Part shown: positions 30,681 to 44,000 of the stretch, in pieces
How positions within the stretch are numbered: the first letter of the stretch is position 1
How the letters are laid out: every line of letters starts with the position of its first letter
Assembly (NCBI GenBank): GCA_030765045.1
Contig: CM060971.1
Location: forward strand, 123,496,680 to 123,560,679
Length of the DNA: 64,000 bases
Direction of reading: 5' to 3'
From: Tenodera sinensis
Lineage: Eukaryota > Arthropoda > Insecta > Mantodea > Mantidae
Notes under the pieces: generated by a model
What the model saw: only the letters and a program-made list of their open reading frames with translations
Databases searched by the model: none
Told to the model about the DNA's origin: nothing
Translations under genes and position numbers: made by a program

Positions 30681-33600
30681 GAGAGTGAACATCTGCAAGT
30701 ATGAGAGTGAGGAAGTGATTACCCTCCCCTTATGTAGGACTTACGAGTCAGACGTCTGTCAGGGAACACACGAACCTATGAAATAGACAGAGTGAACACC
30801 TGCAAGTATGAGAGTGAGGAAGTGATTACCCTCCCCTTATGTAGGACTTACGAGTCAGACGTCTGTCAGGGAACACACGAACCTATGAAATAGACAGAGT
30901 GAACACCTGCAAGTATGAGAGTGAGGAAGTGATTACCCTCCCCTTATGTAGGACTTACAAGACAGTGTCTAGAGTCAGACGTCTGTCAGGGAACACAGGA
31001 ACCCGTGTACCAGACAGTGAACACCTTCAAATATGAGAGTGAGGAAGTGATTACCCTCCCCTTATGTAGGACTTACAAGCCAGTGTCTAGAGTCAGACGT
31101 CTGTCAGGGAACACAGGAACCCGTGTACCAGACAGTGAACACCTTCAAATATGAGAGTGAGGAAGTGATTACCCTCCCCTTATGTAGGACTTACGAGACA
31201 GTGTCTAGAGTCAGACGTCTGTTGGGGAGCAGGGGAACCTATGTACCAGACAGAGTGAACACCTGCAAGTATGAGAGTGAGGAAGTGATTACTCTCCCCT
31301 TATGTAGGACTTACAAGTCAGTGTCTAGAGTCAGAAGTCTGTTGGGGAGAAGGGGAACCTATGTACCAGACAGTGAACACCTGCAAGTATGAGAGTGAGG
31401 ACTTGTAGGCCAGTACCTAGGGTCAGACACCTGTTGGGGAGCAGGGGAACCTATGTACCAGACAGTGAACACCTGCAAGTATGAGAGTGAGGACTTGCAA
31501 GCCAGTACCTAGGGTCAGACACCTGTTGGGGAGCAGGGGAACCTATGTACCAGACAGTGAACACCTGCAAGTATGAGAGTGAGGACTTGCAAGCCAGTAC
31601 CTAGGGTCAGACACCTGTTGGGGAGCAGGGGAACCTATGTACCAGACAGTGAACACCTGCAAGTATGAGAGTGAGGACTTGCAAGCCAGTACCTAGGGTC
31701 AGACACCTGTTGGGGAGCAGGGGAACCTATGTACCAGACAGTGAACACCTGCAAGTATGAGAGTGAGGACTTGCAAGCCAGTACCTAGGGTCAGACACCT
31801 GTTGGGGAGCAGGGGAACCTATGTACCAGAAGGTGAACACCTGCAAGTATGAGAGTGAGGACTTGCAAGCCAGTACCTAGTTTCAGACACCTGTTGTGGA
31901 GCAGGAGAACCTATGTACCAGAAGTTGAACACCTGCAAGTATGAGAGTGAGGACTTGCAAGCCAGTACCTAGGGTCAGACACCTGTTGGGGAGCAGGGGA
32001 ACCTATGTACCAGACAGTGAACACCTGCAAGTATGAGAGTGAGGACTTGCAAGCCAGTACCTAGGGTCAGACACCTGTTGGGGAGCAGGGGAACCTATGT
32101 ACCAGACAGTGAACACCTGCAAGTATGAGAGTGAGGACTTGCAAGCCAGTACCTAGGGTCAGACACCTGTTGGGGAGCAGGGGAACCTATGTACCAGACA
32201 GTGAACACCTGCAAGTATGAGAGTGAGGACTTGCAAGCCAGTACCTAGGGTCAGACACCTGTTGGGGAGCAGGGGAACCTATGTACCAGACAGAGTGAAC
32301 ACCTGCAAGTATGAGAGTGAGGAAGTGATTACTCTCCCCTTATGTAGGACTTACAAGTCAGTGTCTAGAGTCAGAAGTCTGTTGGGGAGAAGGGGAACCT
32401 ATGTACCAGACAGTGAACACCTGCAAGTATGAGAGTGAGGACTTGTAAGCCAGTACCTAGGGTCAGACACCTGTTGGGGAGCAGGGGAACCTATGTACCA
32501 GACAGTGAACACCTGCAAGTATGAGAGTGAGGACTTGCAAGCCAGTACCTAGTTTCAGACACCTGTTGTGGAGCAGGGGAACCTATGTACCAGAAGGTGA
32601 ACACCTGCAAGTATGAGAGTGAGGACTTGCAAGCCAGTACCTAGGGTCAGACACCTGTTGGGGAGCAGGGGAACCTATGTACCAGACAGTGAACACCTGC
32701 AAGTATGAGAGTGAGGACTTGCAAGCCAGTACCTAGGGTCAGACACCTGTTGGGGAGCAGGGGAACCTATGTACCAGAAGGTGAACACCTGCAAGTATGA
32801 GAGTGAGGACTTGCAAGCCAGTACCTAGGGTCAGACACCTGTTGGGGAGCAGGGGAACCTATGTACCAGACAGTGAACACCTGCAAGTATGAGAGTGAGG
32901 ACTTGCAAGCCAGTACCTAGGGTCAGACACCTGTTGGGGAGCAGGGGAACCTATGTACCAGACAGTGAACACCTGCAAGTATGAGAGTGAGGACTTGCAA
33001 GCCAGTACCTAGGGTCAGACACCTGTAGGGGAGCAGGGGAACCTATGTACCAGACAGTGAACACCTGCAAGTATGAGAGTGAGGACCTGCAAGCCAGTAC
33101 CTAGGGTCAGACACCTGTTGGGGAGCAGGAGAACCTATGTACCAGACAGTGAACACCTGCAAGTATGAGAGTGAGGACTTGCAAGCCAGTACCTAGGGTC
33201 AGACACCTGTAGGGGAGCAGGGGAACCTATGTACCAGACAGTGAACACCTGCAAGTATGAGAGTGAGGACTTGCAAGCCAGTACCTAGGGTCAGACACCT
33301 GTAGGGGAGCAGGGGAACCTATGTACCAGACAGTGAACACCTGCAAGTATGAGAGTGAGGACTTGCAAGCCAGTCCTAGGGTCAGACACCTGTTGAGGAG
33401 CAGGGGAACCTATGTACCAGACAGTGAACACCTGCAAGTATGAGAGTGAGGACTTGCAATCCAGTACCTAGGGTCAGACACCTGTTGAGCAGGGGAACCT
33501 ATGTACCAGACAGTGAACACCTGCAAGTATGAGAGTGAGGACTTGCAATCCAGTACCTAGGGTCAGACACCTGTTGGGGAGCAGGGGAACCTATGTACCA

Positions 33601-34455
33601 GACAGTGAACACCTGCAAGTATGAGAGTGAGGACTTGCAATCCAGTACCTAGGGTCAGACACCTGTTGGGGAGCAGGGGAACCTATGTACCAGAGAGTGA
33701 ACACCTGCAAGTATGAGAGTGAGTACTTGCAATCCAGTACCTAGGGTCAGACACCAGTTGGGGAGCAGGGGAACCTATGTACCAGACAGTGAACACTTGC
33801 AAGTATGAGAGTGAGGACTTGCAATCCAGTACCTAGGGTCAGACACCTGTTGGGGAGCAGGGGAACCTATGTACCAGACAGTGAACACCTGCAAGTATGA
33901 GAGTGAGGACTTGCAAGCCAGTACCTAGGGTCAGACACCTGTTGGGGAGCAGGGGAACCTATGTACCAGACAGTGAACACCTGCAAGTATGAGAGTGAGG
34001 ACTTGCAATCCAGTACCTAGGGTCAGACACCTGTTGGGGAGCAGGGGAACCTATGTACCAGACAGTGAACACCTGCAAGTATGAGAGTGAGGACTTGCAA
34101 GCCAGTACGTAGGGTCAGACACCTGTTGGGGAGCAGGGGAACCTATGTACCAGACAGTGAACACCTGCAAGTATGAGAGTGAGGACTTGCAAGCCAGTAC
34201 CTAGGGTCAGACACCTGTTGGGGAGCAGGGGAACCTATGTACCAGACAGTGAACACCTGCAAGTATGAGAGTGAGGACTTGCAAGCCAGTACCTAGGGTC
34301 AGACACCTGTTGGGGAGCAGGGGAACCTATGTACCAGACAGTGAACACCTGCAAGTATGAGAGTGAGGACTTTCAAGCCAGTACCTAGGGTCAGACACCT
34401 GTTGGGGAGCAGGGGAACCTATGTACCAGACAGTGAACACCTGCAAGTATGAAAG
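30681..34455 (+). repeat. Minisatellite A, copy 2, with ancestral 118-bp units
   Basis: The left edge holds three units of about 107 bp, then 118-bp units, then a homogenised run of 92-bp units. The 92-bp form equals the 118-bp form minus 26 bases beginning AGTGATTACC and ending TATGTAGGA, bounded by GGA repeats. One 118-bp-type unit reappears at about 32296-32413, followed by the same sequence as near 31256-31373 (spacing 1040), showing an internal block duplication. The array sits in the ABCA intron between the Walker A and Q-loop exons. Confidence 0.96.
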
Positions 34456-34682
34456 TGTGGAAGAGATTGATGTGAAAATCAGGTGAAAGGGATGATTTGA
34501 AAGTTGATGATAGAGCATTTGGTTGAATAGTGGCAGGGAAACCACAGAAGCTGTAGAAAACCAGCCCAGGTGCCACTTTGTCCACCACGAATACCACATG
34601 CGGGTCCCTGGGATTGAACCTGGGCTACCTAGGTAATAGGCGAACGGTCTAACTGCTTGGCCATGGCACCACCTCATACAAT
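34448..34682 (-). mobile_element. tRNA-derived SINE, family 1, copy 2
   Basis: Same element as 1511-1745, again fused to the end of minisatellite A, with an intact B-box-like GGTTCAATCCC on the minus strand. Confidence 0.75.
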
Positions 34683-34786
34683 ACTAGAAATTTAAAAAAG
34701 CATGTTATATTGATACACCAAGTGAAATTTACAGAATCTCTATTCAAAAAAACAAAATGTGTTATATTCATTTATACAAGAAAACT

Positions 34787-35068
34787 ACTACTAAAAATAT
34801 AATTCAATCTTGCTTCACTTAACTATATATTTTATTTAAAGTGGATATTAATCTTTCCCTTTTCCAGTGAAAAATCATCTTTCATTCCTTTACCTTAATC
34901 ACTTCCCTCCACTGCTTTTCTCTTACTTTCCCTGCATGGTTGCCAAATTGTTACAAAAATTCCTTTCGGGTAACTCCAAAAATGTTTAATGCCAACATTC
35001 TTTTACTGCAAAGGTCCTTCTTAATATATAAACTTTGACTTTCACAGTCGGCATGAGGATTAATAAAT
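34787..35068. other. Copy-2-specific segment
   Basis: Occupies the place where copy 1 has the mariner relic and repeat F. It starts after a CTACTACTA run and ends before CTTTTATTTGCTGTGC. AT-rich, no ORF, no family assigned. Which of the two states is ancestral is not decidable here. Confidence 0.5.
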
Positions 35069-36179
35069 ATACTTTTATTTGCTGTGCTTGTGCACCATGG
35101 AAGGTATTAGGGTTCCACCAAGGGCAGTGCTTGGCATCTTCATGGTGATTGTGATCTGTGGTCCATGTTGATTGGAACTTCCACCTTCGAGCTATGACTG
35201 GCATGGACCACATGGACAAGCTTTGGTATCTTCCATGCTGCATAAGCTCGGGAAATAAAAGTCTATTTTTTAATTGTTGTCTTAATTATATTTATTTACC
35301 ATAAGAAATCATACAGATTTATTGGTTTTGTCATTTGAAAATGCTGTTATCCCCTAGACTGCTGATTCACCAGTTCTCATACATTAATTATTATTTGTAA
35401 TACGCTGCACTATTCTCAGCTTTGTTCCCATTTTGTTTCCTGTTTTTATCTAATGACGTCATGAGACAACTTTTATGTCTAATACATCAGAAACGTTAAC
35501 ATATTTTCCTGTGATTTTGAGTAACTTTGGGCTTAAGTTAACACCATCTTTTAGCTAAAGTTAGCTGATAATGCAGACATAAGTACTGTGTAAGTTAAAG
35601 TTAGTCAAGCCCAAAAGCATTAATTTAGACTCTGTCATATTGTTGCTTCACTGTTTACCACTTCCAATTGTCGTGCTCTCCTGTGTTTAATTATCATATA
35701 TCAACTAATGTTATTACTCTTTAATTAACTTTGAATTCATTTATAAACAATCCTTTTTTTTCTTTTCTTGATTTATTTTATTACGTTGTGTTTTTATAAA
35801 TCCAGGTTTTATTCTTCTTTCCTCTATATTGTGTATTTTCTGGTTTGAAATGACATATTACTTTATATAAAATATTATCACTTAGTAAAACTTCACTTCA
35901 GTAATACATAGGCATTGACACTCATGTTAACGACAGAACTGATATTGAATTATTGCAATTTTAGCATCCTGGAATCTCTAGCAATTTTCTTGATGCAAAA
36001 ACTGTTTATGTGGAAAAACATTTCTTTTGCCGAGTTTTAACAGGTTGTTGTTGGTTTTGATTTTCTGCTTTCACTCTTCTTCAGTTTGAAATATTCCATT
36101 TTGATAAATGAATTCCATCCAAAACAGTTATCACTGCTGCCAGTATTTGAATCCATTCTTGCTGTATTGTGTGATGCAG
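35069..36179. other. Intron before Q-loop exon, copy 2
   Basis: Co-linear with 2947-4458 without the LINE insertion; the empty 13-base target site is at 35517-35529. No other feature. Confidence 0.6.
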
Positions 36180-36305
36180 GTTCACAACATAGCTGAGGCA
36201 TTCAAACTCATGGGGTACTGCCCTCAGCATGATGCACAGTGGAAGAACGTAACAGTAAGAGAACATCTGGAATGTTACGCAGCGATTCCACACAGAGATA
36301 AGCAG
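36180..36305 (+). pseudogene. ABCA NBD2, Q-loop exon, copy 2
   Basis: Identical in sequence to 4459-4584 (MGYCPQHDAQW, VREHLECYAAI), with the same GC-type donor CAG|GCAAGT and the same missing residues at the start. This copy lies downstream of the Walker A exon at 28638 and joins it in phase 0. It is therefore the one that belongs to the exon series 23053-46201. Confidence 0.93.
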
Positions 36306-36680
36306 GCAAGTTTTACAAAAAGTTTGTCCATGTGCGCATTCAGCATACAACAATGAAACGCTGCTTTAATCCTTTACATGGAAAAAAGTGTTTATTTTTT
36401 ATCTTTTCAAAAAAATTTTGCCCCTGCCCCAAACTAATCAGTTGAGCAACGTCACTAGAAATTATAAGAAACCTAAAATTATTTTTCATAAGTAATATAA
36501 ACCTCATAAATTATTAGTAAAATCACATGTTATGTTAAGGAAGGTGCTAAGAAAGAATTCCATGTCAAATGTATTGTTATTTTAAACAGTAAACTCAGTG
36601 TTTTTGTGCAGAAGGATCACAATATAACTGTGACATGTACATACAGAAACAAATTGGCTCATAGACTAATTTTATACAAC

Positions 36681-36813
36681 TACAAAATTCACATGTGTTT
36701 GAAAGGTAAAATTAGAAGTGAAAAATTCAATGCCATAATCGGGATTTGAGCCACAGATGTTCACTCTTAGCCACAGAGCTACCATGGCAACATGCCGATA
36801 AGACACAAATTCC
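36681..36813 (-). mobile_element. tRNA-derived SINE, family 2, copy 2
   Basis: Duplicate of the SINE at 4960-5092, unchanged. Confidence 0.7.
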
Positions 36814-37687
36814 TCTACTGATATGCATTTTCCCAGTAGACCACAAGGGAATCTCATTTTCGAGACCACTTACACCAGTGGTTCAAGTCCCAGTGATGGT
36901 ATTTAATTTTTCAGTTCTCATTCTACCTTTTAAACTTTGCACACACCCATTTTATGTATGTTAGAACAATTAGTTATCATCGATTGGTCTTGTACACAGA
37001 AACTATAGCACATATGTAGTATAATATGCAAAATGTAAATTACAGACTTTTTTCTTAGTCTTGTTTTCGTGAAGCAACAATTTGCTAAAAATCACCAAAT
37101 TGTTTTATAAAACTGATGATGAAAATGAAGAGTGCAGATGTTAATCAAATCTTTGTTAAAACGCTTGTGAGAAACAAGCATATATAAATGTTTACAAGTG
37201 TTTTAACAAAGATTTTTAATTTGCCTTATATTTAGTAACAACCCCCTGTCATCAGAAGCAATACTTATTTTGACATTGAGTAGTTTGTATGCTAATTGCA
37301 GCTGGTCGGTCTTCAGCATCCAGAGCTGTCAGATTGTTTCTTACTCTACAGTAATTGTTGGATTTCTTGAGCACAATTTGTGTGAGAATGCCAACTTCTT
37401 GAGCTGTAAACTTTGCAGTATATTTTGACTCCAATTTTTTGGTTAATTCAAGTATATGTTGCTGGATAAAAGCATTGTCATAAACACTTAGAACTTACTT
37501 AATGCACATGTGCAAGTGTTACCAACCTTTCAGTTTCATGGAGTTGCTCAGCTCAATAAAGCCAAAGTGTGAAACTCAAAAGTAAAAGCCTTTCTTAAGT
37601 AGCATCTGTTGCCATAAAGTTAAATTGTTAAAGTGGTATTGAGCTTTTAGTAATTGGCAAAGAAGGAATAAAGGTTTGCGTTTGCAG
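36814..37687. other. Remainder of Q-loop/signature intron, copy 2
   Basis: Co-linear with copy 1. Most copy-to-copy substitutions in this intron cluster at 37150-37460. No feature seen. Confidence 0.5.
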
Positions 37688-37895
37688 GGTGGTAGACATG
37701 TACTTGACCGGCCTGCAGATCCACGAACATGCCAACAAAGAGGCACAGCACTGCTCTGGGGCAGCCAGACGTAAACTGAGTTTTGCTATGGCGATTGTCG
37801 GCGGTCCACCTGTCGTCCTGAGGGATGAACCTAGTACAGGCATGGATCCTCGCTCAAAGAGGTTCCTCTGGGATACGATTCTTGCAAGTTTCCAG
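37688..37895 (+). pseudogene. ABCA NBD2, signature/Walker B exon, copy 2
   Basis: Same reading as 5966-6173: CSGAARRKLSFAMAIVGG, VVLRDEPSTGMDP and RFLWDTILASFQ. The Ala-Ala signature and the Arg before the Walker B Asp are shared by both copies, so they predate duplication. The Ser near the end matches the family pattern better than copy 1's Arg. As in copy 1, the exon starts in phase 2 while the preceding exon ends in phase 0; a phase-0 join would meet a stop after 28 codons. Confidence 0.95.
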
Positions 37896-38013
37896 GTACG
37901 CAAATGTCCTCTTGTGATAGTGTTGACACTTTTTGGCCTTATACTTCGTTAAACAATGAAGCATAAGATTTAGAGTACTCACATGTAAATTATCATTACA
38001 CTATTTTATGGAT
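37896..38013. other. Donor-side intron fragment
   Basis: Donor CAG|GTACGC then unique sequence up to minisatellite B. No feature. Confidence 0.5.
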
Positions 38014-41000
38014 GAGAAAATAATTACCTCTTGATAGTTTCTATAACTCTGTAACTTCCTGACAGTCTGGAGGTAGACCAGGACAATAATTACCTCTTGA
38101 CAGTTCCTGTAACTCTGTAACACCCTGACAGTCTGGAGGTAGACCAGGGCAATAATTACCTCTTGACAGTTCCTGTAACTCTGTAACACCCTGACAGTCT
38201 GGAGGTAGACCAGGGCAATAATTACCTCATGACAGTTCCTGTAACTCTGTAACTTCCTGACAGTCTGGAGGTAGACCAGGGCAATAATTACCTCTTGACA
38301 GTTCCTGTAACTCCCTGACAGTCTGGAGGTAGACCAGGACAATAATTACCTCTTGACAGTTCCTGTAACTCCCTGACAGTCTGGAGGTAGACCAGGGCAA
38401 TAATTACCTCTTGACAGTTCCTGTAACTCCCTGACAGTCTGGAGGTAGACCAGGGCAATAATTACCTCTTGACAGTTCCTGTAACTCCCTGACAGTCTGG
38501 AGGTAGACCAGGGCAATAATTACCTCTTGACAGTTCCTGTAACTCCCTGACAGTCTGGAGGTAGACCAGGGCAATAATTACCTCTTGACAGTTCCTGTAA
38601 CTCTGTGACTTCCTGACAGTCTAGAGGTAGACCAGGGCAATAATTACCTCTTGACAGTTTCTGTAACTCTGTAACTTCCTGACAGTCTAGAGGTAGACCA
38701 GGACAATAATTACCTCTTGACAGTTCCTGTAACTCTGTAACTTCCTGACAGTCTAGAGGTAGACCAGGACAATGATTACCTCTTGACAGTTTCTGTAACT
38801 CTGTAACTTCCTGACAGTCAAGAGGTAGACCAGGACAATAGTTACCTCTTGACAGTCTGGAGGTAGACCAGGGCAATAATTACCTCTTGACAGTTTCTGT
38901 AACTCTGTAACACCCTGACAGTCTGGAGGTAGACCAGGGCAATAATTACCTCTTGACAGTTCCTGTAACTCTGTAACTTCCTGACAGTCTGGAGGTAGAC
39001 CAGGACAATAATTACCTCTTGACAGTTCCTGTAACTCTGTAACACCCTGACAGTCTGGAGGTAGACCAGGGCAATAATTACCTCTTGACAGTTTCTGTAA
39101 CTCTGTAACTTCCTGACAGTCTAGAGGTAGACCAGGACAATAATTACCTCTTGACAGTTCCTGTAACTCTGTAACTTCCTGACAGTCTGGAGGTAGACCA
39201 GGACAATGATTACCTCTTGACAGTTTCTGTAACTCTGTAACTTCCTGACAGTCTAGAGGTAGACCAGGACAATGATTACCTCTTGACAGTTTCTGTAACT
39301 CTGTAACTTCCTGACAGTCTAGAGGTAGACCAGGACAATAATTACCTCTTGACAGTCTGGAGGTAGACCAGGGCAATAATTACCTCTTGACAGTTCCTGT
39401 AACTCTGTAACACCCTGACAGTCTGGAGGTAGACCAGGGCAATAATTACCTCTTGACAGTCTGGAGGTAGACCAGGGCAATAATTACCTCTTGACAGTTT
39501 CTGTAACTCTGTAACACCCTGACAGTCTGGAGGTAGACCAGGGCAATAATTACCTCTTGACAGTTCCTGTAACTCTGTAACTTCCTGACAGTCTGGAGGT
39601 AGACCAGGACAATAATTACCTCTTGACAGTTCCTGTAACTCTGTAACACCCTGACAGTCTGGAGGTAGACCAGGGCAATAATTACCTCTTGACAGTTTCT
39701 GTAACTGTGTAACTTCCTGACAGTCTAGAGGTAGACCAGGACAATAATTACCTCTTGACAGTTCCTGTAACTCTGTAACTTCCTGACAGTCTGGAGGTAG
39801 ACCAGGACAATGATTACCTCTTGACAGTTTCTGTAACTCTGTAACTTCCTGACATTCTGGAGGTAGACCAGGACAATAATTACCTCTTGACAGTTCCTGT
39901 AACTCTGTAACACCCTGACAGTCTGGAGGTAGACCAGGGCAATAATTACCTCTTGACAGTTCCTGTAACTCTGTAACACCCTGACAGTCTGGAGGTAGAC
40001 CAGGACAATAATTACCTCTTGACAGTTCCTGTAACTCGTTAACTTCCTGACAGTCTGGAGGTAGACCAGGACAATAATTACCTCTTGACAGTTCCTGTAA
40101 CTCTGTAACACCCTGACAGTCTGAAGGTAGACCAGGGCAATAATTACCTCTTGACAGTTCCTGTAACTCTGTAACTTCCTGACAGTCTGGAGGTAGACCA
40201 GGACAATAATTACCTCTTGACAGTTCCTGTAACTCTGTAACTTCCTGACAGTCTAGAGGTAGACCAGGACAATGATTACCTCTTGACAGTTTCTGTAACT
40301 CTGTAACTTCCTGACAGTCTAGAGGTAGACCAGGACAATAATTACCTCTTGACAGTTCCTGTAACTCTGTAACTTCCTGACAGTCTAGAGGTAGACCAGG
40401 ACAATAATTACCTCTTGACAGTTCCTGTAACTCTGTAACTTCCTGACAGTCTAGAGGTAGACCAGGACAATAATTACCTCTTGACAGTTCCTGTAACTCT
40501 GTAACTTCCTGACAGTCTAGAGGTAGACCAGGACAATGATTACCTCTTGACAGTTTCTGTAACTCTGTAACTTCCTGACAGTCTAGAGGTAGACCAGGAC
40601 AATAATTACCTCTTGACAGTCTGGAGGTAGACCAGGGCAATAATTACCTCTTGACAGTTTCTGTAACTCTGTAACACCCTGACAGTCTGGAGGTAGACCA
40701 GGGCAATAATTACCTCTTGACAGTTCCTGTAACTCTGTAACTCCCTGACAGTCTGGAAGTATACCAGGACAATAATTACCTGTTGACAGTTCCTGTAACT
40801 CTAACTTCCTGACAGTCTGGAGGTAGACCAGGACAATAATTACCTCTTGACAGTTCCTGTAACTCTGTAACTCCCTGACAGTCTGGGAGGTAGACCAGGA
40901 CAATAATTACCTCTTGACAGTTTCTGTAACTCTGTAACTTCCTGACAGTCTGGAGGTTGACCAGGACAATAATTACCTCTTGACAGTTCCTGTAACTCTG

Positions 41001-44000
41001 TAACACCCTGACAGTCTGGAGGTAGACCAGGGCAATGATTACCTCTTGACAGTTCCTGTAACTCTGTAACTTCCTGACAGTCTGGAGGTAGACCAGGGCA
41101 ATAATTACCTCTTGACAGTTTCTGTAACTCTGTAACTTCCTGACAGTCTAGAGGTAGACCAGGACAATAATTACCTCTTGACAGTTCCTGTAACTCTGTA
41201 ACTTCCTGACAGTCTAGAGGTAGACCAGGACAATGATTACCTCTTGATAGTTTCTGTAACTCTGTAACTTCCTGACAGTCTAGAGGTAGACCAGGACAAT
41301 AATTACCTCTTGACAGTCTGGAGGTAGACCAGGGCAATAATTACCTCTTGACAGTTCCTGTAACTCTGTAACACCCTGACAGTCTGGAGGTAGACCAGGG
41401 CAATAATTACCTCTTGACAGTTTCTGTAACTCTATAACTTCCTGACAGTCTAGAGGTAGACCAGGACAATGATTACCTCTTGACAGTTCCTGTAACTCTG
41501 TAACTTCCTGACAGTCTGGAGGTAGACCAGGACAATGATTACCTCTTGACAGTTTCTGTAACTCTGTAACTTCCTGACAGTCTGGAGGTAGACCAGGACA
41601 ATAACTACCTCTTGACAGTTCCTGTAACTCTGTAACACCCTGACAGTCTGGAGGTAGACCAGGGCAATAATTTCCTCTTGACAGTTCCTGTAACTCTGTA
41701 ACTCCCTGACAGTCTGGAGGTAGACCAGGACAATAATTACCTCTTGACAGTTCCTGTAACTCTGTAACACCCTGACAGTCTGGAGGTAGACCAGGACAAT
41801 AATTACCTCTTGACAGTCTGGAGGTAGACCATGACAATAATTACCTCTTGACAGTTCCTGTAACTCTGTAACTCCCTGACAGTCTGGAGGTAGACCAGGA
41901 CAATAATTACCTCTTGACAGTTCCTGTAACTCTGTAACACCCTGACAGTCTGGAGGTAGACCAGGGCAATAATTACCTCTTGACAGTTCCTGTAACTCTG
42001 TAACTTCCTGACAGTCTGGAGGTAGACCAGGACAATAATTACCTCTTGACAGTTCCTGTAACTCTGTAACTTCCTGACAGTCTAGAGGTAGACCAGGACA
42101 ATGATTACCTCTTGACAGTTTCTGTAACTCTGTAACTTCCTGACAGACTAGAGGTAGACCAGGACAATAATTACCTCTTGACAGTCTGGAGGTAGACCAG
42201 GGCAATAATTACCTCTTGACAGTTTCTGTAACTCTGTAACACCCTGACAGTCCGGAGGTAGACCAGGGCAATAATTACCTCTTGACAGTTCCTGTAACTC
42301 TGTAACTTCCTGACAGTCTGGAGGTAGACCAGGGCAATAATTACCCCTTGACAGTTCCTGTAACTCTGTAACTTCCTGACAGTCTGGAGGTAGACCAGGG
42401 CAATAATTACCTCTTGACAGTTCCTGTAACTCTGTAACTCCCTGACAGTCTGGAGGTAGACCAGGAGAATAATTACCTGTTGACAGTTCCTGTAACTCTA
42501 ACTTCCTGACAGTCTGGAGGTAGACCAGGGCAATAATTTCCTCTTGACAGTTCCTTTAACTCTGTAACTCCCTGACAGTCTGGAGGTAGACCAGGAGAAT
42601 AATTACCTGTTGACAGTTCCTGTAACTCTAACTTCCTGACAGTCTGGAGGTAGACCAGGGCAATAATTACCTCTTGACAGTTCCTGTAACTCTGTAACTC
42701 CCTGACAGTCTGGGAGGTAGACCAGGACAATAATTACCTCTTGACAGTTTCTGTAACTCTGTAACTTCCTGACAGTCTGGAGGTAGACCAGGGCAATAAT
42801 TTCCTCTTGACAGTTCCTGTAACTCTGTAACTCCCTGACAGTCTGGGAGGTAGACCAGGACAATAATTACCTCTTGACAGTTTCTGTAACTCTGTAACTT
42901 CCTGACAGTCTGGAGGTAGACCAGGGCAATAATTTCCTCTTGACAGTTCCTGTAACTCTGTAACTTCCTGACAGTCTGGAGGTAGACCAGGGCAATAATT
43001 TCCTCTTGACAGTTCCTGTAACTCTGTAACTCCCTGACAGTCTGGAGGTAGACCAGGAGAATAATTACCTGTTGACAGTTCCTGTAACTCTAACTTCCTG
43101 ACAGTCTGGAGGTAGACCAGGGCAATAATTACCTCTTGACAGTTCCTGTAACTCTGTAACTCCCTGACAGTCTGGGAGGTAGACCAGGACAATAATTACC
43201 TCTTGACAGTTTCTGTAACTCTGTAACTTCCTGACAGTCTGGAGGTAGACCAGGGCAATAATTTCCTCTTGACAGTTCCTGTAACTCTGTAACTTCCTGA
43301 CAGTCTAGAGGTAGACCAGGACAATAATTACCTCTTGACAATTCCTGTAAGTCTGTAAGGCCCTGACAGTCTGGAGGTAGACCAGGACAATAATTACCTC
43401 TTGACAGTCTGGAGGTAGACCAGGACAATAATTACCTCTTGACAGTTCCTGTAACTCTGTAACTTCCTGACAGTCTGGAGGTAGACCAGGACAATAATTA
43501 CCTCTTGACAGTTCCTGTAACTCTGTAACTTCCTGACAGTCTTTAGGTAGACCAGGACAATAATTACCTCTTGACAGTTCCTGTAACTCTGTAACTTCCT
43601 GACAGTCTAGAGGTAGACCAGGACAATAATTACCTCTTGACAGTTCCTGTAACTCTGTAACTTCCTGACAGTCTGGAGGTAGACCAGGACAATAATTACC
43701 TCTTGACAGTTCCTGTAACTCTGTAACTTCCTGACAGTCTAGAGGTAGACCAGGACAATAATTACCTCTTGACAGTTCCTGTAAGTCTGTAACTTCCTGA
43801 CAGTCTGGAGGTAGACCAGGGCAATAATTACCTCTTGACAGTTTCTGTAACTCTGTAACTTCCTGACAGTCTGGAGGTAGACCAGGACAATAATTATCTC
43901 TTGACAGTTCCTGTAACTCTGTAACTTCCTGACAGTCTGGAGGTAGACCAGGACAATAATTACCTCTTGACAGTTCCTGTAAGTCTGTAACACCCTGACA

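Noticed and set aside
39342..40640. Minus-strand open frame of 432 codons with 22-residue repeats
   Set aside because: Product of a 66-bp stop-free tandem unit in an intron, with a second open frame overlapping it. No start context, no homology and no domain; not called as a gene.
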